Shown in pieces: positions 42,408 through 51,761 of a stretch of 55,368 bases of DNA (the first letter of the stretch is position 1; each line of letters begins with the position of its first letter). The stretch comes from Proteiniclasticum ruminis (GTDB taxonomy: Bacteria > Bacillota > Clostridia > Clostridiales > Clostridiaceae): assembly GCF_900115135.1 (NCBI RefSeq), contig NZ_FOVK01000013.1:1-55368 (forward strand), given 5' to 3'. Made by a program: the position numbers and the translations under genes. A model generated the notes under the pieces. That model was given only the letters and a program-made list of their open reading frames with translations. It was not told where the DNA came from and did no database searches.

Positions 42408-44153
42408 ATGCTACGTCAATCTGTACGAGAAGAAATCACCACGAAGATGAGTCACATTGTACTCATCACCTCCATCTTTTTATACTCATTTCTAGGTATC
42501 CTTTTAATCATTTCCACCCGGGATCCCCTGGATCATCTGGAGCTTTTCAACCTGCCCGGGGTCATCACGGCCCTTCAGATGCTGATCTCCGTATACCTTG
42601 TGCTGCAGCTGAAAAAGCTCGGTCTGAAAACCGCTCTCTTTCTGAACTTCTGCAGCATCCTCAGCGCAGCATTTTTTACCATCACCACCAGAACCATCGA
42701 AGCTCTTCCAGGACTTTTCATCTACACTTCGCTGGGTTCTATCCTGCTGCTCATCGACCGGTATCAGTGCCAGGTCCGCACCTATCTCAGAGAAATTGAA
42801 GAACACAGAAAACTTCTGGAAAAGAAAGAGGAGCACCTTCTGAGACTGGCCTATACGGATTCCCTGACATCACTTCCGAACCGTGATTACTTCCAGGAGA
42901 AGCTGGAGAAAAAATTGGCCAGTTCCTCAGAGCACCTGTCTTCCTTCTGGGTGGCTATCCTGGATCTGGACACCTTTAAGAATGTCAACGACAGTCTGGG
43001 ACACGAGGCCGGGGATAAGATCCTCAAAGAAACCGGCAGACGCCTATCCTCCATCCGCAGGGAACAGACCATCATCGCCAGAGCCGGCGGAGATGAGTTT
43101 CTCTTCATGGTGTCTGACACCAAAACAGAACAGGAAATGAAAGAATACCTGAAAGAGATTCAAGGGGTTTTTCTAACACCCATGACCGTAGAAGGTAGAA
43201 GCTTTCAGATTGCCGCCAGCATCGGTGTGGCTGTGTACCCGGCAGACGGCATCACCGGACTCGAACTTCTGAAAAATGCAGATATGGCCATGTATGAATC
43301 CAAGTACCTGGGGAAAAACACCGTTACTCTATGTGATGCCTCCATCAAAGAAAAAGTGAGGAGAAGCACAACTCTTCTCTTTCATCTTCAGGGCGCATTG
43401 GAGCGTAAGGAGTTTCACCTGGTCTATCAGCCCCAGCTCTCTGGAAGAAACCACCACATCATCGCCTTTGAAGCGCTGCTTCGGTGGACCAGCAGCGAAA
43501 CCGGACCCGTATCGCCTGGGGAGTTCATTCCCCTTGCTGAAAAGTCCGGTCTCATTCACGAACTTGGCCTGTGGGTCTTCCAAAAAGCCTGCCAGGATCA
43601 GCGAACGATGCAGAAACACCACCCCTATCCTCTGTATCTTTCCATTAATCTGTCTTTGCAGCAGCTACTGGATCCGACTTTTTGTGAAAAAGTCAAAAAC
43701 ATCCTCTACGAAGAATCCGCTGACGCCAGCCGCATTGTACTGGAGGTCACCGAAAGCGTCGCCTTCCATCATGACAGCCGCGTCATTGACAATCTGATGC
43801 TTCTGAAGCGCCTGGGATTTCTCGTGGCCTTGGATGATTTTGGAAAAGACTACTCCTCCCTTGGCCGCATCACCTACCTGCACGTGGATATCCTGAAGAT
43901 CGACATGGATTTCATCCGGCGTATTGATGAAGGAAACCAGAAAGATCTAGCCATCATCCGCTCCATCATCCAGCTGTCCAGAAATCTAGGCGCTAAGGTT
44001 CTTGCAGAAGGTGTGGAGAATGAAGCTCAGCGGAACTTTCTCCAGGCAGAAGGCTGCGACTATCTGCAGGGATACTTCTTCCATAAAGGGCTTTCCCTGA
44101 ATGATGCCCTAGATTTACTGAAAAACACTTCCTCCAGCGAAGCTGCCGTATAA
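42408..44153 (+). CDS. GGDEF-EAL cyclic-di-GMP signalling protein
   Basis: A 581-residue membrane protein. About four transmembrane helices (residues 18-38, 52-70, 78-95, 103-118) replace a dedicated sensor domain. The GGDEF motif is exact near residue 227, with no RxxD inhibitory site in front (RREQ instead). The EAL domain keeps EALLRW, NLS, EVTES, LDDFGKDYSS, KID, AEGVE and QGY, so metal and substrate ligands look complete. It could make or degrade cyclic di-GMP. The start at 42408 was preferred over the ATG two codons earlier, which directly touches the AAGGAG site. It is convergent with the giant adhesin gene. Confidence 0.93.
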   Translation: MLRQSVREEITTKMSHIVLITSIFLYSFLGILLIISTRDPLDHLELFNLPGVITALQMLISVYLVLQLKKLGLKTALFLNFCSILSAAFFTITTRTIEALPGLFIYTSLGSILLLIDRYQCQVRTYLREIEEHRKLLEKKEEHLLRLAYTDSLTSLPNRDYFQEKLEKKLASSSEHLSSFWVAILDLDTFKNVNDSLGHEAGDKILKETGRRLSSIRREQTIIARAGGDEFLFMVSDTKTEQEMKEYLKEIQGVFLTPMTVEGRSFQIAASIGVAVYPADGITGLELLKNADMAMYESKYLGKNTVTLCDASIKEKVRRSTTLLFHLQGALERKEFHLVYQPQLSGRNHHIIAFEALLRWTSSETGPVSPGEFIPLAEKSGLIHELGLWVFQKACQDQRTMQKHHPYPLYLSINLSLQQLLDPTFCEKVKNILYEESADASRIVLEVTESVAFHHDSRVIDNLMLLKRLGFLVALDDFGKDYSSLGRITYLHVDILKIDMDFIRRIDEGNQKDLAIIRSIIQLSRNLGAKVLAEGVENEAQRNFLQAEGCDYLQGYFFHKGLSLNDALDLLKNTSSSEAAV

Positions 44154-44185
44154 AGATCGCAGTGCATCGGCACGAATTAGAGCAT

Positions 44186-44237
44186 AAAAAAAAGACATTC
44201 CCATCAGGTTTTTAGCCTGAAAGGAATGCCTTTTTTA
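44186..44237. terminator. Bidirectional terminator between GGDEF-EAL and adhesin genes
   Basis: AAAAAAAAGACATTCC pairs with GGAATGCCTTTTTT, with an inner CAGG/CCTG stem. A and T runs on both sides serve both convergent genes. Confidence 0.88.
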
Positions 44238-44239
44238 CT

Positions 44240-47200
44240 TTAGCTTGTTTTTTCTTTTTTTCGTCTCATGAGATGGAATACTCCAGCCAGAACAAGCATT
44301 GTTCCTAAAAGAGGAATAAATACCTCATTTTCAGACTCCCCTGTGGCGGGCAGCTCATCTCCAGGAGACTGACCTTCTGTATCGTCAAACTCCAAGGTGT
44401 TCACCACCGTCATTTCCACAGGATCCGGTTTCACAGGGCTGCTCTCCAGAATCGTAAAGGCAAAGACCTCCTCATTTCTGGTATACCCTTCCGGCGCTTT
44501 GATTTCTTCTATGGTATATCTTCCAGGTGCCAGATCCTCCACCTTGATGAATCCATTCTCATCACTCACAAGGAGGATGCTTTCACCTTCATCAGGAAGA
44601 TACTTCAGCTCAAATTCGGCACCCTGTAATGGCTGACCGTCTTCGTCCACTTTTTTCAAGAGAAGACTTCCCTGGTAGTTCACAAACTGTCCAAGATCCA
44701 GAACATCTGGAGCCCCAAAATGCTCTTCTGTCACAGTGAACTCAAGTGTCTGTTCATTTCGGATATAGCCCGCTGGCGCAGAAGTTTCCTTCAGCACATA
44801 GCTGCCTGGGAAGAGGCCTTCCGCTTTCACTTTTCCTTCCTCATCAGAGACCAGTTCTTTATGGATCAGGTTTCCTTCCTGGTCCCTCAGCTCAAAGACA
44901 GCTCCCGCTAAAGGCGCTCCCTTTTCATCGGTCTTTTCCAATACAATTTTTCCTTGATGATTCATCAAAGTGCCTACAAGAATTCTCTCTGGTTCTCCAG
45001 CTGCATCCTCAGAAATTCTGAACTCATGAAGGGTCGGATCCAGAATAAAGCCTGTCGGAGCGCTGATTTCTATAAATTCATATCCACCCGGGGTTAGACC
45101 TTCTACAAGGATCTGCCCCAGCGCGTCGGTTGTAAGTTCTTTTATTGTCACATCGTCTTTTCTTAGGGCGAAGACCGCACCTTCCAATGGATTTCCACGC
45201 TCGTCGGATTTTTGAAGAAGAACACTTCCCTGCCAGTTGATGAACTCATCCAAGGTGAGCGCCACAGGCTCTCCTTCTGCTTCCATGGGAATCTCAAAGG
45301 ATACTCTGTCGATATTTCTGATGTAGCCTTCCGGCGCTTTTGTCTCTTCCAGCCAGTAGCTTCCTGGGGAGAGTTCTTTTAGACGCAGGGAACCTTCTTC
45401 ATCTGTCGTCAGATTTTCCCGAACCAGGAATCCTTCTTCGCTGTAAAGCGCAAATTCTGCATCCTTCAGCCCTGTTCCATCCTCTGCTGTCTTTCTAAGG
45501 ACAGCTGAACCTTTGTAATTTACCAGTGAACCGGCATCTACCGCTTCCGGAGCCCCTTCTTCCGAAGAAGCTATGGTAAAGTTAACTTTCTCTGTATTTT
45601 TCAGATATCCTTCCGGTGCTTTCGTCTCCTCAAAATAGTACTTCCCAGGAGCAAGACCTATTGCCAGAACCTTTCCATTTTCGTCACTTCTCAGGTCTTC
45701 TCTGACCCGCTCTCCTTCTTCTGATACCACATCAAAAGTTGCACCTGATAAAGCATTTCCTTCATGGTCTGTCTTCATCAGATAGGCGCTGCCCAGGTAA
45801 TTGGTATAGTCGTCCAGGTGAAGCACGTCCACAGTTCCTTCGTAAGTGTCTTCTATGGTGAATGTAATTTCTGTCAGATTCAAAAGGTAGCCTTCTGGAG
45901 ACTGCACTTCTTTCAGCACATAGGTGCCTGGAGACAGCTCCTTTATGAGCACCTCCCCTTCTTCGTCCGATACAAGCCCCTCCTGAAGAAGAAGTCCTTC
46001 CTCATCATAAAGAGCAAACTCTGCCCCTGTCAGTCCATAGCCTTCCTCATCCACCTTTTTCAGAACAGCTGCGCCCTTATGGTTCACAAAAGGCCCCACC
46101 AGTACGGTTTCAGGTTCGCCTTCCGTCTTCTCGGGTATGGTGAAGAGCACTGGTTCAAGGTTTCTCAGATATCCCTTTGGCGCTTCCACTTCGTACAAGC
46201 CATAGGTACCTGGTGTGAGATCCGTGAGTCTAACTTTTCCTTCTTCATCTGTGGTGAGACCTTCCACCAGCACTTCTACTCCTTCTTCGTCTCGAAGCTC
46301 AAAGACAGCGCCTGTTAAAGGCTCATCTTTTTCATTTGTTTTTACAAGTTCTGCACTGCCTAAGTAGTTGATAAAACTTCCTAAATGAAGCGCTTCAGGT
46401 ACTCCTTCCACACTTTCAGAAATGGAGAACGCCACAGTCTTTGTATTGAGAAGGTATCCTTCCGGTGCTTTGGTTTCTTTCAGAAGATACTTTCCAGGTT
46501 CAAGAGATCCCATGCGTACCACACCCTCTTCATCAGAAGTGATGTTTTCCAGGACCACGTCACCAGACTCTTTATATAAGGCAAAGACCGCTCCTCTAAG
46601 TGCCTCTCCTTCGCTGTTTTCCTTTTGAAGAAGGGCAGACCCCTTATGGTTTTCCATGGATACCGAAACTCTTTCAGGTGCTCCAGCATCAGTCTGTTGT
46701 ATGCTGAAATACAGCGGTTCAAGGTTCCTGATATAACCCGCAGGAGCCTTGGTTTCCAGGAAGTAATACTCTCCAGGAGAAAGATCCAAGAGGATCAGCT
46801 CGCCTGCTTCATCTGTCACAAGACCCTCCATGAGAGCCTCTTCCACACCTTCCTGATAGAGACTGAACTCTGCTCCTTCAAGACGCGCTTCTTCTTCCCC
46901 GAGTTTTGTGAGAAGGACAGAGCCCTTGTAGTTTACAGCCTCTCCTGCATTCACCTGAAGCGGTTCTCCTTCGGCTTCATCTGAAATTGCAAAAGCCACA
47001 GGTTCTTCATTGATGATATAGCCTTCCGGCGCTTTCATTTCGATGAACTCATAAGAACCAGGCGCCAGATTTCCAGCAGTGACAAGCCCCATGGAGGTGC
47101 TGGTGTATTCACCCACCTTCACGCTCACACCACCCAGTATTTCATGCAGCGCAAACACTGCACCGCTTAACGGATTTCCATTTTCCGATACTTTCATCAT

Positions 47201-50200
47201 ACGGACAGAACCTTTATAGTTGATGCGGTCTCCCGCAACAACCACGGCAGGCTCGCCGATTTCACTCTCAGGAATCACAAAGGTCTTTGGTGTTCTGTCC
47301 AGAACATACCCAGCCGGCGCTTTCGTTTCCACAAAGCTGTACCTTCCCGGGGAAAGATTCAGTGCATGAACTCTTCCATCCGCTCCGGATATAAGGTTCT
47401 CCTGAACCGTAACTCCCTTCTCATCCACCACCTTAAAGACAGCTCCCTGCAGCGGATTCTTGGCAGCATCAGTTTTATAGAGTCTTGCCGCGCCTTTGTA
47501 GTTGATGTAGTTGCCCAGATTAAAGTCTTTTGGCGCACCTTCCACCATCTCTGGAATGGTGAAAACCAGTCCCACTCTATTGAGAAGATATCCCGTTGGC
47601 GCTTTGGTCTCCAGGAGCTCATAGGTTCCTGGAGAAAGATTGTTCACCCTCAAGACTCCTTGTGCATTCACCGAAAGATTTGCGCGAAGGACACTGCCCT
47701 CACTGTTCAGCAGGCTAAACACAGCTCCAGAGAGCCCCACACCATTCTTGTCTGATTTTTTAAGCACTACGGAAGCTTTATAGTTTCTGACATCCACCAC
47801 AGGTTTCACCTGGGTGCCGTTTTCCTCGATGCGGATGTCGAAATAATGCTTCGCTGTATTTCTGATGTATCCTTCTGGCGCTTGGGTTTCCACCACATAG
47901 TATCTCCCTTCAGGAAGGTCCTCCAGATGAATGACACCGTCCACCGTTTTCAGGTTCTGCACATAAAGAGTGCCATCTGCTTTATAGAGATCAAACATCG
48001 CTTCTGAAGCAATGAGTGCTCCTGCCGAGGTGATTTTTCTTATGGTTGCTTTAGTCTTCTCGTTGATGAAGCTTAAAATCTTCATCTCTCCATCCTCGGT
48101 GTGATCCAGTATAACATCTATTCCATTGGCCAGTTCATCGCTGATGACATAACCCGTGGGTGCTTTCAGCTCTTTCAGAACATACTTGCCCCTTCTAAGA
48201 CCGCCAAAGGTCAGCACACCATTTTCATCTGTCACAGCTTCTCTTAAAAGCTGCTTCTTATCCGAGGTGTAGAGGCCGAAACGTGCTCCGGAAAGTAGCA
48301 CTTCCTCCTCACTGATCTTTGTGAGGGTAAGACCGCCCCGGACACTGGTTCCAGTTCCACCACCATCATTTTTCTTCACGATTTCTGAAGAGGACCCGCC
48401 ACTCACATCCTCTTGAACATTCTTTCCTGTGGCCGTATAGGCATTTTTTATCGCTTCGCCCTGAGGCGCCAGTGGATCAATATAGGAGCTGTAGCTCAGC
48501 ACATAAGCTTCAGTGATTTCATTCGGGAAGCTCAGCTCAAACCGCTCATTGCCCGTGACAGGATCGGAGTAGAACTCCAGGGTGTAATCCTTGTCTTTTT
48601 CCAGCACTGTGGTTGATTTGGTGATATTCCCATTTATATCTACAACTCCCAGGACAACTTCAAAGGTTTCTTTCAGTAAGACCGAATTAAGATCCGGACT
48701 GTCTGTCAGGACATAGTCCGTAAGTTTCGATTGTGTTGGATTGAGATACACAGTCCAGTCGGCACGCTCATTGAAAGCTCCAGCCTGTACCCCTTTTTTA
48801 TCCGCCAGTTTTCCGCCATAGGGAATGTTCACTGTGGCATTTAACCCAAAGCTGGTCTCTCCACTTTGGAAGGTCGCACTGTTTCGGACAGAAGGCTCAC
48901 TGATCAGCTCATTTTTGAACTGAGTCTTAAAGCGGATCCCCACAGCGGTCCTCTCGCCCTCCTGTCCCACAAGAGACACGGTGATCCTGTTTCCATTTCC
49001 TTCTGAAGGATATACCACCTGATACAGTTCAGAAGCCAGTATCTTCTCATTGATGATGCCCCCTGCTCCATTCACTTCATAGGTGAACACAGACAGAGAA
49101 TCTGTCACATATTCCTGGCTGGCATCCAGCGCATCGGAAATGGTATAAGGATTCCCAATGGGAAGTCTTGCATAATTGGTATGGATAGACCAGGTGATCT
49201 TTTTCTCCACTGCGTTATAACTGCCATTCTTGACACCATTTTTTGCTGTGTGTCCACTAGGCGTAGTGTTTACACTGATACCACCAATGGTATAGTCTTT
49301 TCCATCATACTTCCAGCTGATCCCTGCAGTATTTCTGTACGTTGCCGTGTCATCACTGTTTCTTTCAAAATGAGTAGTATAGGTGAGTGTCAGCTGTTTA
49401 TCAATGGTTCTTAAAAATTCTATTTTAAAACTTCCAGGCGCAGATCCTGCCGGAGCCGTGTAAACCAGCTTGTAGTCTGTCCCCTCCACTAACGTCACAT
49501 TACTGCTGTCCTTGATCAGCACTGTATCTTCAAGAAGTGTTAAGCCGTCTCCTGTGAACTGATCCGTAAGCACCAGATTCTCCATGACATAGCCATTTCT
49601 GTTGATGACCACTTCAAACCGGATTTCTTTCTTTCCCACATCGGTGCCCACTCTTCTCTTCACAAGTCCCTGCTGTCCATATCCGCCGCTTCCGGAGGAT
49701 TCTTTCCCTTGTCCAGTTTCCACTTTATTATTTACTGTGCCTGAACCTGTGATGATCGGATCTCCCGATGTATTCACCAACTGAGTTTTGTAGCGGATGA
49801 CATAGGCCTGTCCCTCAACATCCTGCAGGAACTGAAGTCTGAATCCTGCCCCCGGGGTATAGGTCAGTTCATAGAGCTCATGACTCAGTGGTATTTCTGA
49901 AGGAGAAGCATTCCCCTCCTCGTCAATGTCCACTGGATAAACAAAGAGGCTGTCATTCACAAGATTCATAACCCCCGCTGGAGTCCAGGTATCTGTCAGA
50001 TATGCCACATCCATGGGAATGTTTTTTTCATTGTAGTTGTATTCAATCTCCCACTTCAGCTGCTGATTTACACTGTCATAGACCGGTGATTTCTTTTTCA
50101 GCGCATCTCCGTAGCCGCTGGAAACGGTGGCCTCTGCTGTATTCATCTTGCCATCGCTTATGAGCTGTGCTTTGTTCTTAAAAACTTGAACTCCTGAGAA

Positions 50201-51502
50201 GCCTTCTGAAGGCTCCTGAATGGTTGTGGTGTACTCCAGACGGTATGCCCTCTGAAGCTCTTCTTCTTTTAATCCATGAAGAATGATCTTAGGATTACCT
50301 GAAACCATCTCCAGGGTGTATAAAGAGGGATCCAAAATTTCCCCTGGGGTTCTTTCCCCTTTGGCATTCATTTCCAGCGTTCTCACCACAAGGCTGCCTT
50401 CCTTGAACATCATATGATTTGGCATCACATCGGTGACCACCGGATCCACCATCTTTAAAAGAGCGGTGTTGATGTCCACACTCCAGTAGGCTTCTGTGGC
50501 GTTCCATCCTTCCCGGTTGATGGTCCCTTTTTTGTCAATGGCAGTGCCTCCTTTGGGGCTTACAGGAAACTTCAGTGTAAAATCAGGATACCCCTCAAAC
50601 TCGATGACCTGTTCTACGGTCTCATCCATCTCTTCTTCATCCAGAAACACCCGGAAGAAAAAGCTTCCCTGAACATCATCCCCATCCACATTCTCATTGA
50701 AGAGGAAGTTCACCAGACCATCTGTAGAAACGGTCCAGGTTCCGATATCTCCCAGAAGCCCACTGGTTGCAGTAACAGGCTTCAGCTCCTTTGGCAGCGG
50801 AAAACTCATAGTATCTCCCGCTTTCACTTCATGACCTTCCAGTAGATGGAAGGTGAACTGGATCTTCCCCGTTTCTTTCCCATCGATGCTGTAGGGATTG
50901 TCAGCGCTGAAAATATTTCCAGCCTCATCCGTAAATTGAATCTCAATAAACCGGAAGTCTTCTTCCACTGTGCTCAGAGAAGCACTTTCTTCAGGAAGAG
51001 ACAAAGCTTCCTCTCTGTCCTTTTCTTCCTCCATGGGTGCAGGCACAAAGCTAAGGACGTAGCCCTCATCCGTCAGATCCAGAACTGCGGTTCCTTCCTT
51101 GTCTTCTCCTGTCACCTTAAACGGAATATGAAGGATTCCTTCAAAGCTCTCGTCTCCTGATATAGAGAAGTTGAGCTTTCCATTTTCAAAGGAGATCTGA
51201 AGCGCCGCTTCCAAGTCCGTAAGGTTCTCAGGCGCAAAAAAATCAGGTAAGGCTAAAGTGAGATTGCTCTTTTCTTCTCCCTCCTGAAGGGTCATTGTCA
51301 TGTCCAGTGCCAGAAGATACTCTCCACCAGCTTTCATGGACTTTGTAAGATTCTTATCAAGATCTGTCACATAGGCTGCTCTGATCAAAGATTCTTCTCC
51401 TACTGCATCTCCGTGCACTTCCACCGGAATGGTAAACACACTCTGCAGAAGTAGAATCATAGCAAGAAGCAGCGCACTTACTCTACGCAGGGTTATTCTC
51501 AT
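44240..51502 (-). CDS. Giant LPXTG-anchored adhesin with 14 SpaA-type domains
   Basis: A 2420-residue surface protein. A signal peptide (about 1-31) is followed by about 1000 residues of beta-rich adhesin modules resembling collagen-binding/SdrG-like domains (recurring patterns such as DKKGTINREGWNATEAYWSVD and KNGVKNGSYNAVEKKITWSI). Residues about 1056-2368 are 14 tandem SpaA/Cna-B-type domains of about 94 residues, each with a Lys in the first strand, Glu in E-x-x-A-P-x-G-(Y/F) and Asn in the last strand. The C-terminus has LPATG at 2384-2388, a hydrophobic helix and RRKKEK for sortase anchoring. AAAGGAGGACG precedes the ATG. No sortase gene is in the window. Confidence 0.95.
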   Translation of the reverse strand: MRITLRRVSALLLAMILLLQSVFTIPVEVHGDAVGEESLIRAAYVTDLDKNLTKSMKAGGEYLLALDMTMTLQEGEEKSNLTLALPDFFAPENLTDLEAALQISFENGKLNFSISGDESFEGILHIPFKVTGEDKEGTAVLDLTDEGYVLSFVPAPMEEEKDREEALSLPEESASLSTVEEDFRFIEIQFTDEAGNIFSADNPYSIDGKETGKIQFTFHLLEGHEVKAGDTMSFPLPKELKPVTATSGLLGDIGTWTVSTDGLVNFLFNENVDGDDVQGSFFFRVFLDEEEMDETVEQVIEFEGYPDFTLKFPVSPKGGTAIDKKGTINREGWNATEAYWSVDINTALLKMVDPVVTDVMPNHMMFKEGSLVVRTLEMNAKGERTPGEILDPSLYTLEMVSGNPKIILHGLKEEELQRAYRLEYTTTIQEPSEGFSGVQVFKNKAQLISDGKMNTAEATVSSGYGDALKKKSPVYDSVNQQLKWEIEYNYNEKNIPMDVAYLTDTWTPAGVMNLVNDSLFVYPVDIDEEGNASPSEIPLSHELYELTYTPGAGFRLQFLQDVEGQAYVIRYKTQLVNTSGDPIITGSGTVNNKVETGQGKESSGSGGYGQQGLVKRRVGTDVGKKEIRFEVVINRNGYVMENLVLTDQFTGDGLTLLEDTVLIKDSSNVTLVEGTDYKLVYTAPAGSAPGSFKIEFLRTIDKQLTLTYTTHFERNSDDTATYRNTAGISWKYDGKDYTIGGISVNTTPSGHTAKNGVKNGSYNAVEKKITWSIHTNYARLPIGNPYTISDALDASQEYVTDSLSVFTYEVNGAGGIINEKILASELYQVVYPSEGNGNRITVSLVGQEGERTAVGIRFKTQFKNELISEPSVRNSATFQSGETSFGLNATVNIPYGGKLADKKGVQAGAFNERADWTVYLNPTQSKLTDYVLTDSPDLNSVLLKETFEVVLGVVDINGNITKSTTVLEKDKDYTLEFYSDPVTGNERFELSFPNEITEAYVLSYSSYIDPLAPQGEAIKNAYTATGKNVQEDVSGGSSSEIVKKNDGGGTGTSVRGGLTLTKISEEEVLLSGARFGLYTSDKKQLLREAVTDENGVLTFGGLRRGKYVLKELKAPTGYVISDELANGIDVILDHTEDGEMKILSFINEKTKATIRKITSAGALIASEAMFDLYKADGTLYVQNLKTVDGVIHLEDLPEGRYYVVETQAPEGYIRNTAKHYFDIRIEENGTQVKPVVDVRNYKASVVLKKSDKNGVGLSGAVFSLLNSEGSVLRANLSVNAQGVLRVNNLSPGTYELLETKAPTGYLLNRVGLVFTIPEMVEGAPKDFNLGNYINYKGAARLYKTDAAKNPLQGAVFKVVDEKGVTVQENLISGADGRVHALNLSPGRYSFVETKAPAGYVLDRTPKTFVIPESEIGEPAVVVAGDRINYKGSVRMMKVSENGNPLSGAVFALHEILGGVSVKVGEYTSTSMGLVTAGNLAPGSYEFIEMKAPEGYIINEEPVAFAISDEAEGEPLQVNAGEAVNYKGSVLLTKLGEEEARLEGAEFSLYQEGVEEALMEGLVTDEAGELILLDLSPGEYYFLETKAPAGYIRNLEPLYFSIQQTDAGAPERVSVSMENHKGSALLQKENSEGEALRGAVFALYKESGDVVLENITSDEEGVVRMGSLEPGKYLLKETKAPEGYLLNTKTVAFSISESVEGVPEALHLGSFINYLGSAELVKTNEKDEPLTGAVFELRDEEGVEVLVEGLTTDEEGKVRLTDLTPGTYGLYEVEAPKGYLRNLEPVLFTIPEKTEGEPETVLVGPFVNHKGAAVLKKVDEEGYGLTGAEFALYDEEGLLLQEGLVSDEEGEVLIKELSPGTYVLKEVQSPEGYLLNLTEITFTIEDTYEGTVDVLHLDDYTNYLGSAYLMKTDHEGNALSGATFDVVSEEGERVREDLRSDENGKVLAIGLAPGKYYFEETKAPEGYLKNTEKVNFTIASSEEGAPEAVDAGSLVNYKGSAVLRKTAEDGTGLKDAEFALYSEEGFLVRENLTTDEEGSLRLKELSPGSYWLEETKAPEGYIRNIDRVSFEIPMEAEGEPVALTLDEFINWQGSVLLQKSDERGNPLEGAVFALRKDDVTIKELTTDALGQILVEGLTPGGYEFIEISAPTGFILDPTLHEFRISEDAAGEPERILVGTLMNHQGKIVLEKTDEKGAPLAGAVFELRDQEGNLIHKELVSDEEGKVKAEGLFPGSYVLKETSAPAGYIRNEQTLEFTVTEEHFGAPDVLDLGQFVNYQGSLLLKKVDEDGQPLQGAEFELKYLPDEGESILLVSDENGFIKVEDLAPGRYTIEEIKAPEGYTRNEEVFAFTILESSPVKPDPVEMTVVNTLEFDDTEGQSPGDELPATGESENEVFIPLLGTMLVLAGVFHLMRRKKEKTS
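44398..48335 (-). repeat. 14-fold tandem domain repeat in the adhesin gene
   Basis: About 3.9 kb made of 14 units of roughly 282 bases each. The units are clearly homologous in protein but diverged in DNA, and only short tracts such as the KAPEGY coding segment remain nearly constant. This indicates old duplications and a repeat number that should be fairly stable. Confidence 0.9.
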
Positions 51503-51656
51503 GGTTCGTCCTCCTTTGTTTTATAGTTATATACAAATAAAATTAAATACTCTTATGTCGAAATTTGTTTTATTTGCCAGTATTTTTTTCTTATAGTACT
51601 AACTACATATAGTTATTTATATTTTATCAAATTTATCCATGGGAGCTCTTTCATTT

Positions 51657-51676
51657 TTTGCGTATCCATATGCAAA
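51657..51676. promoter_or_regulatory. Palindrome between adhesin and Mga-like regulator
   Basis: TTTGCGTAT-CC-ATATGCAAA, arms of 9 with one mismatch, in the divergent region. It lies about 45 bases upstream of a TATAAT (51722-51727) for the regulator gene and on the far side faces the adhesin promoter. It is a candidate site for the regulator. Confidence 0.45.
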
Positions 51677-51761
51677 TTTTGACGAATCCCAACCAGACTC
51701 AACTCTAACCGCTATTCATGCTATAATTGAATTGGTTTAGGTGTTTGAGGAGGAGAATGCT

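Noticed and set aside
45764-46318. Open frames on the plus strand inside the adhesin repeats
   Set aside because: They recur with the repeat period and are cysteine/histidine-rich antisense readings of SpaA domains.
44398-48335. Possible CRISPR-like array because of regular repetition
   Set aside because: The period is about 282 bases, the repeats are coding in one frame and diverged, and there are no cas genes.
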